From Limibacillus sp. (GTDB lineage Bacteria > Pseudomonadota > Alphaproteobacteria > Kiloniellales > CECT-8803), in assembly GCA_037379885.1 (NCBI GenBank), contig JARRJC010000011.1, forward strand, positions 1 to 64,000: 64,000 nt of DNA, given 5' to 3'. Shown here piece by piece: positions 24,594 to 32,931 of this stretch; the first letter of the stretch is position 1, and each line of letters begins with the position of its first letter. The translations under genes were made by a program, and so were the position numbers. The notes under the pieces were generated by a model. The model did not search any database. It saw only the letters and a list, made by a program, of their open reading frames with translations, and was not told the DNA's origin.

Positions 24594-25966
24594 TCCAGGA
24601 CAAGGTCTTCGCGGCGGAAACGCTTGCCGCCTGGGCCTCCGGGCTCAAGGCCGGCGACCTGCCTCAGGAGGTGCGCACCGCCCTTGCGCGGACCGTCTAT
24701 GACTCTCTCGGGCTGATGGTGGCCGCGCGCAACGAGACCTATGTCCAGGCCGTGATCAAGGCGGCGGACGCCGAGGGCCCCTGCACCCTGGTAGGCCACC
24801 CCGGCGGCTACGACGTCATGACGGCGGCGCTGGTCAACGGCACGGCCGTCCACGGAGAGGACTACGACGATACCTTCGAGGGCACGCCGGTCCATGTCGG
24901 CGCTGTCGTGGTGCCGGCCCTGCTGGCCGCCGCAGAACGCCAGAAGCTTTCCGGCGAGGATGTCCTGCGCGGCTTGGCGGTGGGCGCGGAGCTTGTCTGC
25001 CGTCTGGCGCTCGTGGCGCCCACGGCCATGCATCGCCAGGGCTTTCACCCAACAGCGGTCTGCGGCGCCTTCGGCGCGGCGGCGGGCGTGGCGACGGCCC
25101 TGCGCCTGCCCCCGCAGCAGACCGCTTCGGCGCTCGGCATCGTGGGCTCCATGGCCTCGGGCATCATCGAGTACCTGGCCGAAGGCACCTGGACCAAGCG
25201 CATGCATCCCGGCTGGGCGGCCGGCGCGGGCTGGCGCGCCGCGCGCATGGCCGAGGCGGGCTTTGTCGGTCCGCGCTCCGTGTTCGAGGGCGAACACGGC
25301 GCTTTCCACGCCTTTGCCGTGCCGACCATCGAGCGCGACTTCAGCCATCTCCTGGAAGGCTGGGGCAGCCGCTGGGAGGTATCGAACCTCGCCTTCAAGC
25401 CCTACGCCTGTGGGACCATGGCCCAACCCTTCGTGGACTGCGCGCTCGCGCTGCGCGAACAGATCGGCGATCTGGGCGCCATCGAGTCCATCGTCGCGCA
25501 GGTCGGCGAGGGCACGGTCCACCGGCTTTGGGAGCCGAAGGCCGAGAAGGCGAAGCCCTCGACCCCCTATGGGGCGAAGTTCTCCGTTCCCTATTGCGTC
25601 GCCGTGACCCTGAAGGACGGGGCGGCGGGTCTTGGGCAGTTCACCGAGGCGCGCATCGCAGAGGCCGACATCCTGGCGCTGGCGGAGAAGGTCTCCTACG
25701 AGATCGATCCCGAGAACGAGTATCCCAAGAACTACACTGGCGATCTGAAGGCGACGCTGAAGGACGGCAGGGTGCTGGAGGCCAATCAGCCCTGCTTCAA
25801 GGGCGGCCGCCGCCAGCCCTTGAGCGACGAGGAGATGGCCAAGAAGTTCCATGAAAACGCGCGATTTGGCGGCTGGTCGGATGACCAAGCCCAGGCTCTG
25901 GAGAGCTATGCCCGCGGCCTGTTCGAGCAGCCGGACCTCTCGGGCCTGCGAGAATTCGCGACTTGA
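24590..25966 (+). CDS. MmgE/PrpD family protein
   Basis: A 458-residue protein of the family containing 2-methylcitrate dehydratase PrpD, cis-aconitate decarboxylase and iminodisuccinate epimerase. Recognisable segments are AVHGEDYDDTFEGTPVHVGAVVVPALLAAAE, GAFGAAAGVATALRLPPQQTASALGIVGSMASGI and LAFKPYACGTMAQPFVDCALALR. Family members dehydrate, decarboxylate or epimerise polycarboxylates, which suits a TTT-imported acid. The start overlaps the SDR stop by four bases, so translation is coupled. Confidence 0.88.
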   Translation: MIQDKVFAAETLAAWASGLKAGDLPQEVRTALARTVYDSLGLMVAARNETYVQAVIKAADAEGPCTLVGHPGGYDVMTAALVNGTAVHGEDYDDTFEGTPVHVGAVVVPALLAAAERQKLSGEDVLRGLAVGAELVCRLALVAPTAMHRQGFHPTAVCGAFGAAAGVATALRLPPQQTASALGIVGSMASGIIEYLAEGTWTKRMHPGWAAGAGWRAARMAEAGFVGPRSVFEGEHGAFHAFAVPTIERDFSHLLEGWGSRWEVSNLAFKPYACGTMAQPFVDCALALREQIGDLGAIESIVAQVGEGTVHRLWEPKAEKAKPSTPYGAKFSVPYCVAVTLKDGAAGLGQFTEARIAEADILALAEKVSYEIDPENEYPKNYTGDLKATLKDGRVLEANQPCFKGGRRQPLSDEEMAKKFHENARFGGWSDDQAQALESYARGLFEQPDLSGLREFAT

Positions 25967-26047
25967 TAGCAAGGAGAGACGCCGAACCGCTTCCACCGAG
26001 AAGGAGAGCGGAAGGCGCGGAAACCAAACAGGGAGATCGATAGGACC

Positions 26048-27241
26048 ATGCCGCACGTACCAGCATCCGATGCTCTGTCGCACATCCGCGTGCTCGACGT
26101 CACGCGGGTGCGGTCCGGTCCCACCGCCGCCCGCCAGCTGGCTGATTGGGGCGCGGACGTCGTCAAGATCGAGCCGCCCGAAAGCATCGAGCCGGACGGG
26201 TCGCTCGGCGCCGCGCGCCATACGCCGGACTTCCAGAACCTGCAGCGCAACAAGCGCAGCCTGACGCTCAACCTGAAGGAGGCCGAGGGCCTGGAGATCT
26301 TCCGCAAGCTGGTGGCGGACGCCGACGTGGTGATCGAGAACTTCCGTCCGGACGTCAAGCAGCGCCTGGGCATCGATTATCCGGAACTGAAGAAGATCAA
26401 CCCCAAGATCATCATGGCCAGCATCTCCGGCTTCGGTCAGGACGGGCCCTACGCCAAACGTCCCGGTTTCGACCAGATCGCCCAGGGCATGGGCGGGCTG
26501 ATGTCGATCACCGGCGAGCCGGGGCGCGGCCCCATGCGCGTGGGCATCCCCATCGCGGACCTGACGGCCGGGCTGTTCTGCGCGCACGGCGTGCTGGTGG
26601 CCCTGATCAGCCGCGAGAAGACGGGGGAGGGCCAGTGGCTTCACACCTCCCTGCTGCAGTCGCAGATCTTCATGTTGGATTTCCAGGCCGCGCGCTGGCT
26701 CACCAAAGGCGAAGTCGCGGACCAGGCCGGTAACAATCACCCCACCTCCGTTCCCACCGGCGTCTTCCAGACCCAGGACGGCTCGGTCAACATCGCGGTG
26801 GCGGGCGAGGGCATCTGGAAGCGGCTCTGCAAGGTCCTTGGCAAAGAGGATTGGACCCAGAACCCCGACTATCTCGACAACGCCGCGCGCCTTGCGCATC
26901 GCGATCAGCTCAACGACGAGATCGAGGCCATCACCAAGACATACAAGAGCGTCGATCTGGTCGAGATGCTGCTGGAAGCCGGAGTCCCGAGCGGCGAGAT
27001 CAACAAGATCGACGAGGTCTTCGCCGACCCGCAGGTCCAGCATCTGGGGATCGCCACAGAGGCGGACACGATCCCCTATGGCAGGACCAGCCTTGTCGGA
27101 CAGCCGGTCGTGCTGACCGGGACCCCCAGCAAGATCGTTCAGCATCCCCCGGAGAAGGGCGAGCACACCTCCGAAATCCTGGAGGAACTCGGGTACGATG
27201 CGGCGCGCCTCGCCGATCTGCGCGAGCGGCAAATCATCTGA
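26048..27241 (+). CDS. Class III CoA-transferase (CaiB/BaiF family)
   Basis: A 397-residue family III CoA-transferase. The N-terminal block is VLDVTRVRSGPTAARQLADWGADVVKIEPPE. The probable acyl-anhydride-forming aspartate lies in VGIPIADLTAG. Members move CoA between carboxylates such as formate/oxalate, carnitine/crotonobetaine and succinate/hydroxyacids. Here it should activate the imported acid or a breakdown product before the crotonase step. The 81-bp gap after the PrpD gene holds no evident promoter, so it is probably in the same operon. Confidence 0.87.
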   Translation: MPHVPASDALSHIRVLDVTRVRSGPTAARQLADWGADVVKIEPPESIEPDGSLGAARHTPDFQNLQRNKRSLTLNLKEAEGLEIFRKLVADADVVIENFRPDVKQRLGIDYPELKKINPKIIMASISGFGQDGPYAKRPGFDQIAQGMGGLMSITGEPGRGPMRVGIPIADLTAGLFCAHGVLVALISREKTGEGQWLHTSLLQSQIFMLDFQAARWLTKGEVADQAGNNHPTSVPTGVFQTQDGSVNIAVAGEGIWKRLCKVLGKEDWTQNPDYLDNAARLAHRDQLNDEIEAITKTYKSVDLVEMLLEAGVPSGEINKIDEVFADPQVQHLGIATEADTIPYGRTSLVGQPVVLTGTPSKIVQHPPEKGEHTSEILEELGYDAARLADLRERQII

Positions 27242-27293
27242 GCCCTGAAGACGGGGCGGCATTCACCACCAAGACGAAAGAGCGAGAGCCATC

Positions 27294-28088
27294 ATGGAGC
27301 AGACGACGGACAAGATGCTGTCCCGCAAGGACGGGGCCATCGGGCATGTGATCTTCAACAATCCGGAGAAACACAACGCCGTTTCCCTGGAGATGTGGGA
27401 CGCCTGCGACCGCATCATGGACGATTTCGAAAAGGACGGGGATATCCGCGTCGTGGTGCTTTCGGGGGCAGGCGGAAAGTCCTTCGTCTCCGGCGCCGAC
27501 ATCTCGAAGTTCGAGAAGGAGCGCGGCTCCATGGAGGCGGTCAAGCACTACAACGACCGCATCAAGGTGGTCTACGAGCGCATCCAGTACTTTCCCAAGC
27601 CGACCATCGCCATGATCAACGGCTACTGTATCGGTGGCGGGCTCAATCTGGCGGCTGCTTGCGACCTTCGCTTCTGCTCCGACAAGTCCAAGTTCGCGAT
27701 GCCGGCGGCGAAGCTCGCGCTGGGCTATCCCTTCGCCGCCATCAAGCGCTTGATCGACGCGGTCGGTCCGGCCGCCGCCAAGCACTTCATGTTTACCGCC
27801 GATCGGATCGACGCCGAGGAGGCCTACCGCGTGGGCTTCGTGTCCAAGGTGGTGAGCGAAGAAGAGCTTGAGGCGTTCGTGACTGAGTACGCCGGCAAGA
27901 TCTCCGCCAACGCGCCGCTCACGGTCAAGGCCATGAAGCTGATCTCGAACGAGGTCCTGAAGGACGCCGAGGCCCGCGACCTGGCGCTTTGCGACGAGCT
28001 GGTGGACGCCTGCTTTGCCAGCGAAGACTACAAGGAAGGGCGCCGCGCCTTCATGGAAAAGCGCCCGCCTGAGTTCAAGGGACGTTAA
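27294..28088 (+). CDS. Crotonase-family protein without the hydratase glutamates
   Basis: A 264-residue enoyl-CoA hydratase/isomerase-fold protein. The oxyanion-hole segments are clear (GGKSFVSGADISKF; MINGYCIGGGLNLAAACDLRF). The two catalytic glutamates of classical enoyl-CoA hydratase are replaced by N118 (GGGLNL) and A138 (FAMPAAKLALGYPF). A simple hydratase mechanism is therefore unlikely. Crotonases without both glutamates include decarboxylases, hydrolases, isomerases and C-C lyases. It is the last gene of the plus-strand operon and follows the CoA-transferase by 52 bp. Confidence 0.85.
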   Translation: MEQTTDKMLSRKDGAIGHVIFNNPEKHNAVSLEMWDACDRIMDDFEKDGDIRVVVLSGAGGKSFVSGADISKFEKERGSMEAVKHYNDRIKVVYERIQYFPKPTIAMINGYCIGGGLNLAAACDLRFCSDKSKFAMPAAKLALGYPFAAIKRLIDAVGPAAAKHFMFTADRIDAEEAYRVGFVSKVVSEEELEAFVTEYAGKISANAPLTVKAMKLISNEVLKDAEARDLALCDELVDACFASEDYKEGRRAFMEKRPPEFKGR

Positions 28089-28115
28089 GGGCGCCGGACA
28101 GGTAGGCGCTGCGAA

Positions 28116-28844
28116 CTAGGGATTGCTTTTGCCCTTGCGGGCCTGCCTCAAGGGACTTGCAGCCGCCTCGGCGCTCCGCTCGGCCTCCACCGCCGCCAGT
28201 AGACGTTGTTTGGCCGCCATCACGTGGCTCTTCATGTTGACGCCGGCGGCGATGGGATCGCGCGCGGCGATGGCGTGGACGATCTGACGGTGCTCTTCAT
28301 TCGAGATGCGCATGGACCCCTGCTGCAGGAGCCCCTTGCGGCGGAAGAGGTGCAGTTCCTTGATCAGGCTGCGGTAGAGCCGCTCCAGCCGCTGGTTGTG
28401 CGCGTAGGACAGCAGCTTGTTGTGGAACTCTAGATTGGTCGGGTAGTAACGCTCCAGGTCCCGTGACGCCGCCGCCTCGTCCATTTGCTCGACGAGGGAA
28501 TTGAGTTCGGCCACTTGGGCGTCGCTCGCGCGTTCGGCGATCAGCCGCCCCATCAGTTCGTCGAGCGCGGAGCGGATGTCATAGACCTCCAAGGCTTCGC
28601 GGAGACCCAACTCCCGCACGAAGACGCCGCGATTGGGGATGGCGACCAGCAGCCCCTCCTGCGCCAGAGCCCGGCAGGCTTCGCGCAAGGGGCCCCGGCT
28701 GGTGCCGAACTTCTCGGACAGCGCGATCTCGTTCACGCGGTCGCCGCCGCGCAACTCACCGCTCATGATCATCTCTTCGATCGCGGCTTGCACGCGACCG
28801 CTGAGCGAACCGGCCTCGCCGTATTTGGCCAAACTGTCGTCCAT
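28116..28844 (-). CDS. GntR-family regulator, FCD (FadR) subfamily
   Basis: A 242-residue regulator. The winged HTH is at the N-terminus (VQAAIEEMIMSGELRGGDRVNEIALSEKFGTSRGPLREACRALAQEGLL) and an all-helical FCD ligand domain follows. The metal-ligand histidines are in NLEFHNKLL and the HRQIVHAIAARDP / KSHVMAAK segments, implying an organic-acid effector bound through a metal. I chose the ATG at 28844 (CGAGG upstream); a TTG at 28868 is also in frame. It is convergent with the operon it probably controls. Palindromes at 28882 and 28995-29014 suggest autoregulation. Confidence 0.88.
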   Translation of the reverse strand: MDDSLAKYGEAGSLSGRVQAAIEEMIMSGELRGGDRVNEIALSEKFGTSRGPLREACRALAQEGLLVAIPNRGVFVRELGLREALEVYDIRSALDELMGRLIAERASDAQVAELNSLVEQMDEAAASRDLERYYPTNLEFHNKLLSYAHNQRLERLYRSLIKELHLFRRKGLLQQGSMRISNEEHRQIVHAIAARDPIAAGVNMKSHVMAAKQRLLAAVEAERSAEAAASPLRQARKGKSNP

Positions 28845-28881
28845 CGTGACCAACCTCGAAAGCGTCAATCAAGTCGAACTA

Positions 28882-28891
28882 TTGTTGACGA
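28882..28891. promoter_or_regulatory. Degenerate operator upstream of gntR
   Basis: TTGTTGACGA matches 9 of 10 positions of the TTGTTGACAA at 20602. It lies 37 bp from the regulator's start, as for an autoregulatory site. Confidence 0.38.
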
Positions 28892-28994
28892 AACAGTTCT
28901 GTTTATGAAGCCCTAATTATTGAGCAACGGGAGGGGTTTGCTCGAACTGGATAAGCAAGCGGCCCCGAATCCCGTAATTTCGACCATCGTTGAA

Positions 28995-29014
28995 GTGTCT
29001 ACAATTGTCGACAA
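28995..29014. promoter_or_regulatory. Tandem double operator
   Basis: GTGTCTACAA (28995-29004) abuts TTGTCGACAA (29005-29014). The second is identical to the site at 14283. The pair lies in the 325-bp gap 28845-29169, between the divergent gntR gene and a small ORF, and probably controls gntR transcription. Elsewhere in the gap, GTATGCATGCGTATAC (about 29070-29086) is a near-palindrome I cannot interpret. TTGTGC (29112) and TTATCT (29134) could be a promoter for the small ORF. Confidence 0.5.
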
Positions 29015-29169
29015 AGTTGGGCGCCTTCTTCGATTAGAAGGGCTTTGCCTGCATGCACACCCATTTCGTATGCATGCGTATACAGCATGGCTGACAAGAG
29101 GCTTCTGCGGATTGTGCGCCGCAGCATCGCTGCTTATCTTTTGGTCATAGAAAGAAGAGGAGAAGAGCC

Positions 29170-29355
29170 ATGACCGCACTCGCCAGCAAGCTTCATCTGC
29201 ATGTTCCCTCGCCGCTCGCGCTGTTGACCCGCGTTGCCAGGTTCTTCACCGCGATCGGATCGAGCTACGCGACGGCGCTTGTCGTGTCGCGCATGATTGA
29301 GAGGGACGGGACCCTGTCCGAAGACGGCCGCCGTCTTCTGGGCCTGGAGGAGTAA
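29170..29355 (+). CDS. Small hypothetical protein
   Basis: A 61-residue protein with a good purine-rich ribosome-binding site (AGAGGAGAAGAG) and a terminator right after it, so it is probably expressed. The centre is mildly hydrophobic (LLTRVARFFTAIGSSYATALVVSRMI) and the C-terminus is acidic (LSEDGRRLLGLEE). The layout resembles other short alphaproteobacterial proteins of the DUF1127 kind, but I do not recognise the family. It lies immediately beyond the regulator's divergent promoter region. Confidence 0.5.
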   Translation: MTALASKLHLHVPSPLALLTRVARFFTAIGSSYATALVVSRMIERDGTLSEDGRRLLGLEE

Positions 29356-29387
29356 AGAGGCGTTCTCTCAGGAAAAGGAACTCAATG

Positions 29388-29424
29388 AAAAAGGCCAGAG
29401 CATTGCCCCGGCCTTTTCCTTTTC
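29388..29424. terminator. Bidirectional intrinsic terminator
   Basis: AAAAAGGCC (29388-29396) pairs with GGCCTTTT (29410-29417). Runs of A on the left and T on the right let it end the small gene on the plus strand and also the MBL-fold gene on the minus strand. Confidence 0.75.
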
Positions 29425-29448
29425 CGTCAGAGTTCCCGAAAAAAGCGA

Positions 29449-30417
29449 TCAGGAGCAGCCCTCAACGCAGTTTCCTCCGGCGTCGAACGACAGGGTGCGC
29501 CCGCTCAAGGGGACATGGACCGGCATGTTGCTGGCCTTCATGAAGGCCTCGGTGCGGGTTCCCGCGATCACCTCGCCGCCCTTGGTCGCTTCCTCGTTGG
29601 CGTGAGAGGCGATGACCGAGGCCGGCTTCACCAGTTCGTTGACCACATAGGCCGCCTCGGTCGGACCGGTGGTGAAGGTGTCGCCGATGTTCATGACCGC
29701 GAGCTTCGCGCCGTAATGCCCGCGCACGACGAGATCCTGCTCGGCGGTGATGCCGGTGTCGCCGGAAAGGTAGACCACGAGACCGTTGGTGAAGGTCAGG
29801 ACATAGCCGGTCGGCGGGCCGACATAGGCGGTAAGTCCGGCTTCGGCCATGTGCTCGCCCATCGGGCCGCCGATGAAGCCCGGGGCCAGCCCGTTCGAGT
29901 GCACGGCGGGCACCGTGGTGATCTTGACCCCGCCGATGGTCTGGCTGGCGCCGAAGCGCGCCAACAGGGACTTCTTGGGGTCGCCGCCGGCGGCCTTGAG
30001 CTTTCCGGCGAAGAAGCTCGGCATCTCGGACCCGGTGACGATGGTCGCGTCCTTGGCGACGGCGATCTCGACCGAGCTCGAGTGGGGCGTCGCGCTGACC
30101 GACATGTCCGGCTGTCCGCAGGCCCCGGCGTTCACCGCCGACGTACGGCTGTCACCGATATGGTCGCCGTGTACGTGGCTGACGAGAACTACGTCGATCT
30201 TGCCAAGACGCGGGTCTTCGGGACCCGCCACCGTGCGCCCGGCATCATAGAGAAGACGTGTGCCGTTCGGATCCTCGAAGACCATGGCGCGGTCGAGAAG
30301 ACAGAACTCTCCTTCCTGTCCGCCGAGCGGCGTGACCTTCACGGTGTCCTGCGCGGCGGCGGCAAGCGGGGTGGCAAGCGCGAGCAGGGAGGCGAGGGCG
30401 GCTAAGCGACTTAGCAT
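29449..30417 (-). CDS. Exported MBL-fold metallo-hydrolase
   Basis: A 322-residue protein with a signal peptide (MLSRLAALASLLALATPLAAAAQD) and the metallo-beta-lactamase metal site VSHVHGDHIGD. More ligands are in VPAVHSNG and VVYLSGDTGITAEQDL. It is of the UlaG/UPF0173-like layout, so it is a zinc or manganese hydrolase in the periplasm rather than a resistance beta-lactamase. It lies downstream of the ABC/TauE operon, 93 bp after the TauE gene, and may be cotranscribed. The substrate is unknown. Confidence 0.8.
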   Translation of the reverse strand: MLSRLAALASLLALATPLAAAAQDTVKVTPLGGQEGEFCLLDRAMVFEDPNGTRLLYDAGRTVAGPEDPRLGKIDVVLVSHVHGDHIGDSRTSAVNAGACGQPDMSVSATPHSSSVEIAVAKDATIVTGSEMPSFFAGKLKAAGGDPKKSLLARFGASQTIGGVKITTVPAVHSNGLAPGFIGGPMGEHMAEAGLTAYVGPPTGYVLTFTNGLVVYLSGDTGITAEQDLVVRGHYGAKLAVMNIGDTFTTGPTEAAYVVNELVKPASVIASHANEEATKGGEVIAGTRTEAFMKASNMPVHVPLSGRTLSFDAGGNCVEGCS

Positions 30418-30510
30418 GAATGGCGTCTCCTTCTTTTGGTGTTCGATTTCCGTATCTACCCATGTAGTTCCGCTGTCCGCTCCTACCAGGGGGAGGGGCC
30501 GAAGGGTCGG

Positions 30511-31296
30511 TCATAGGATGGGCTGCTCCAAGACATTCTCAAGCGCGCTCCAGACCAGTCTGGCGGCGAGCAGCAGCAGTATGGCGCTCAAGACAGGCTT
30601 GAAGTAGCGCTCACCCAGGTGCACGAGGATCTGGCGGCCCAGCATGGTGCCTAGGAAGCCTGACAGGATCATGGCGGCCATCAGGAAAAGGTACGGCCCG
30701 AAGGCGAAGCCCAGAAAGCCGAACATGATGATCTTCAGGCCGTGCTGGATGGTCATGAGGGCCGAATGGGTTGCGACGTGTTCCAGCGGCGGCAGTTTCA
30801 GCGTCCTGACCATTGCCGCGACGAACGTGCCGGTGGCGCCGAAGAACATGGTCAGGAAGGTCGAGAATGCGCCGCCCGCGAAGACATGATGGCGTCCGAT
30901 GGCCGGCAGCTTGCCCAGCACGGACCAGACGATGAAGGCCGCGATGGCGAACTGCACGACCCAGGGCGGAACCTGGATGAAGAGGACACCGCCGAGGGCG
31001 GCGCCCAGCAGGGAGCCGAAGCTGAAGGGCAGGATCATGGCCGTTTGAACCTGCCGCAGCATCAAGAGCGTGCGCCCCAGGTTGGAGCCGACCTGAACCA
31101 CGCCGTGAACCGGGATCAGCGCCACCGGCGGCAGCAACACGGCCAGGAGGGCCAGCAGCATGATCCCGCCGCCAATCCCGAAAGCCGCCGTGATGAAGGA
31201 GGTGCCGAAGCTGGCCGCCACCATCGCAAGGGCCGCCCAAACCTCAACCTCGGCGGGGAGCCAAGCGAGGTCGGAGAGGAATCCGGCTTCGCTCAC
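30511..31296 (-). CDS. TauE/SafE family sulfite/anion exporter
   Basis: A 261-residue membrane protein with about eight helices and the paired TauE/SafE signatures (SFGTSFITAAFGIGGGIMLLALLAVLLPPVALIPVHGVVQVGSN; FFGATGTFVAAMVRTL). The family exports sulfite or sulfur-containing organic anions in sulfonate users. It is the last gene of an ABC importer cluster of the sulfonate/nitrate type (25 bp after the permease gene), which favours an anion-export role coupled to that uptake. Confidence 0.85.
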   Translation of the reverse strand: MSEAGFLSDLAWLPAEVEVWAALAMVAASFGTSFITAAFGIGGGIMLLALLAVLLPPVALIPVHGVVQVGSNLGRTLLMLRQVQTAMILPFSFGSLLGAALGGVLFIQVPPWVVQFAIAAFIVWSVLGKLPAIGRHHVFAGGAFSTFLTMFFGATGTFVAAMVRTLKLPPLEHVATHSALMTIQHGLKIIMFGFLGFAFGPYLFLMAAMILSGFLGTMLGRQILVHLGERYFKPVLSAILLLLAARLVWSALENVLEQPIL

Positions 31297-31320
31297 GCCC
31301 GGCTGCCCCCGGTCTGTCCG

Positions 31321-32073
31321 TCAGCGCTTGGCGGCATAGTAGGAAACCCGGCGCTCCAGGTAGGCGAAGAACTCCGAGATCGAGAAGGCGAGCCCGAAGA
31401 GCACGATCAGGACCGCCCAGAAGTGCGCCATGAGGAAGTTCGAGGAGTAGAGCTCGAACAAGGCGCCGAAACCGACGATCGAGATCAGCAACTGGCCGAT
31501 GATGACGCCCTTGACCGCCCGGATGACGCCGATGCGGATGCCGCTCAGAATCTCGGGCAGGGCGGCCCAGATATATATCTTGAAGAAAGCGTCGCGCGGC
31601 GAGGCGCCGAAACAGCGGCCCATCTCGACCAGCGAGCGGTTTATCTGCAACAGTCCGGCGCGCGAGTTCAGGATGATGATCCATATGGCGAAGAGCGTGG
31701 TCGTGATGATGATCGACTTCATGCCGAAGCCGAACAACACCATCAGCACCGGCACCAGGGCGGTAAGCGGCGCGCTCAAGAAGATGTTGACCCAGGGCAG
31801 CAGCATCTCGTCCAGCAGCCGGTTCTTGCCCATCAGCACGCCGACCGGCACGCCGATCAGGATCGCCGCTGCGACTCCTGCAAGGAAGGCATAGGCCGTC
31901 TCGCTCAAGGCCTTGATGAAGGCATCGGTGCCGATGATCTCGAACAGCGTCCCGATGACCTCGGAGAGCGGCGGGATGAAGAAGGTCAGGTCCAACTGCC
32001 CGAATGCCTCCCAGATCAGGCCCCAGAGGATCAGCGATGACATCCCGGGGAGTTGATATCCAAAGATCTTCAT
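31321..32073 (-). CDS. ABC transporter permease (SsuC/TauC type), second
   Basis: A 250-residue inner-membrane permease of the BPD-type family for sulfonates, nitrate or pyrimidine precursors. The cytoplasmic EAA loop is MGRCFGASPRDAFFKIYIWAALPEILSGIRIGVIRAVKG. It forms the channel together with the paralogous permease at 32873-33634, so the importer is a permease heterodimer rather than the usual homodimer. Confidence 0.87.
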   Translation of the reverse strand: MKIFGYQLPGMSSLILWGLIWEAFGQLDLTFFIPPLSEVIGTLFEIIGTDAFIKALSETAYAFLAGVAAAILIGVPVGVLMGKNRLLDEMLLPWVNIFLSAPLTALVPVLMVLFGFGMKSIIITTTLFAIWIIILNSRAGLLQINRSLVEMGRCFGASPRDAFFKIYIWAALPEILSGIRIGVIRAVKGVIIGQLLISIVGFGALFELYSSNFLMAHFWAVLIVLFGLAFSISEFFAYLERRVSYYAAKR

Positions 32074-32085
32074 GCCCTTCGCCGC

Positions 32086-32931
32086 CTATTCAACATAGCT
32101 TCTGAGCGAGGCCCAGATGCGGTCGACGATATCGAGATACTCGGAATCGCGCCGGATCGCATCCCGGTCCTTGTGGCGGAATCCGCTGGGCCTGATTATC
32201 TCAGACACCCGGCTGGGGCGCGGCAGCAGGATCGCCACCTGATCGGAGACATAGACCGCCTCCTCGATCGAGTGGGTCACGAAGATGAAGGTCTTGTTCT
32301 CCTCCTGCACCAGCTCCAATAGGTCTTCCTGGAACTTTCGCCGCGTCTGTTCGTCCACGGCGGAGAAGGGTTCGTCCATCAAGAGCACCTGAGCGTCGAC
32401 CGAGAGCGCGCGCGCGAGGCCGACGCGCTGGCGCATGCCGCCGGACAGTTCGTGGGGGAAGCTCTCCTCGAAGCCCGCGAGGCCGACATGGCGGATGTAC
32501 TTCTCGGCGATCGCTTCGCGCTCTGACTTCGCGATGCCGCGCAGCTCGAGGCCGAAAGCCACGTTGCGCATCACGCTGGCCCAGGGCAGCAGAGCGAAAT
32601 CCTGGAACACGAAGGCGCGGTCGGGACCGGGCCCGGTAACCAGCTTGCCGCTGACCTCGACCTCGCCGCTGTCGGGTTGCAGCAGTCCGGCGATGATCTT
32701 GAGAAGCGTGGTCTTGCCGCAACCCGAGGGACCGAGCAGCGAGGTGAGCTGCCCGCGCGGAAACTCCAGGGAGAGGTTCTTGAGCGCTTCCACCTCGCCG
32801 TAGTTCTTCGAGATGTTCCGGGCTGAAACCGCGCTCTCCACCGAGAGCGTCTCGCCGGCATCCGGGCTTTCTTTAGTCGGAGATATAGCCAAGGTCGTTT
32901 CCTTTGAAGAGATAGCGCTCGAGCCTCTCAA
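32086..32931 (-). CDS. ABC transporter ATPase (SsuB/TauB type)
   Basis: A 281-residue ATPase. Walker A is GPSGCGKTT, the signature LSGGMRQRVGLARAL, Walker B VLLMDEPFSAVDE, and the H-loop FVTHS. From the first ATG it would overlap the upstream permease gene by 59 bp; a TTG start at about 32892 would reduce this, so the N-terminus is uncertain. The first 40 residues before the conserved NISKNYG strand are not typical. It energises the importer formed by the flanking permeases. Confidence 0.88.
   Translation of the reverse strand: MRGSSAISSKETTLAISPTKESPDAGETLSVESAVSARNISKNYGEVEALKNLSLEFPRGQLTSLLGPSGCGKTTLLKIIAGLLQPDSGEVEVSGKLVTGPGPDRAFVFQDFALLPWASVMRNVAFGLELRGIAKSEREAIAEKYIRHVGLAGFEESFPHELSGGMRQRVGLARALSVDAQVLLMDEPFSAVDEQTRRKFQEDLLELVQEENKTFIFVTHSIEEAVYVSDQVAILLPRPSRVSEIIRPSGFRHKDRDAIRRDSEYLDIVDRIWASLRSYVE

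Noticed and set aside
24581-27262. An 893-codon minus-strand open frame opposite the PrpD and CoA-transferase genes
   Set aside because: It lies fully opposite two well-supported genes and has the Arg/Leu/Gly-rich composition of a shadow frame. There is no recognisable domain.
28920-29150. A 76-codon ORF over the divergent promoter region of gntR
   Set aside because: It spans the double operator and has no ribosome-binding site. The protein does not look like a gene product.
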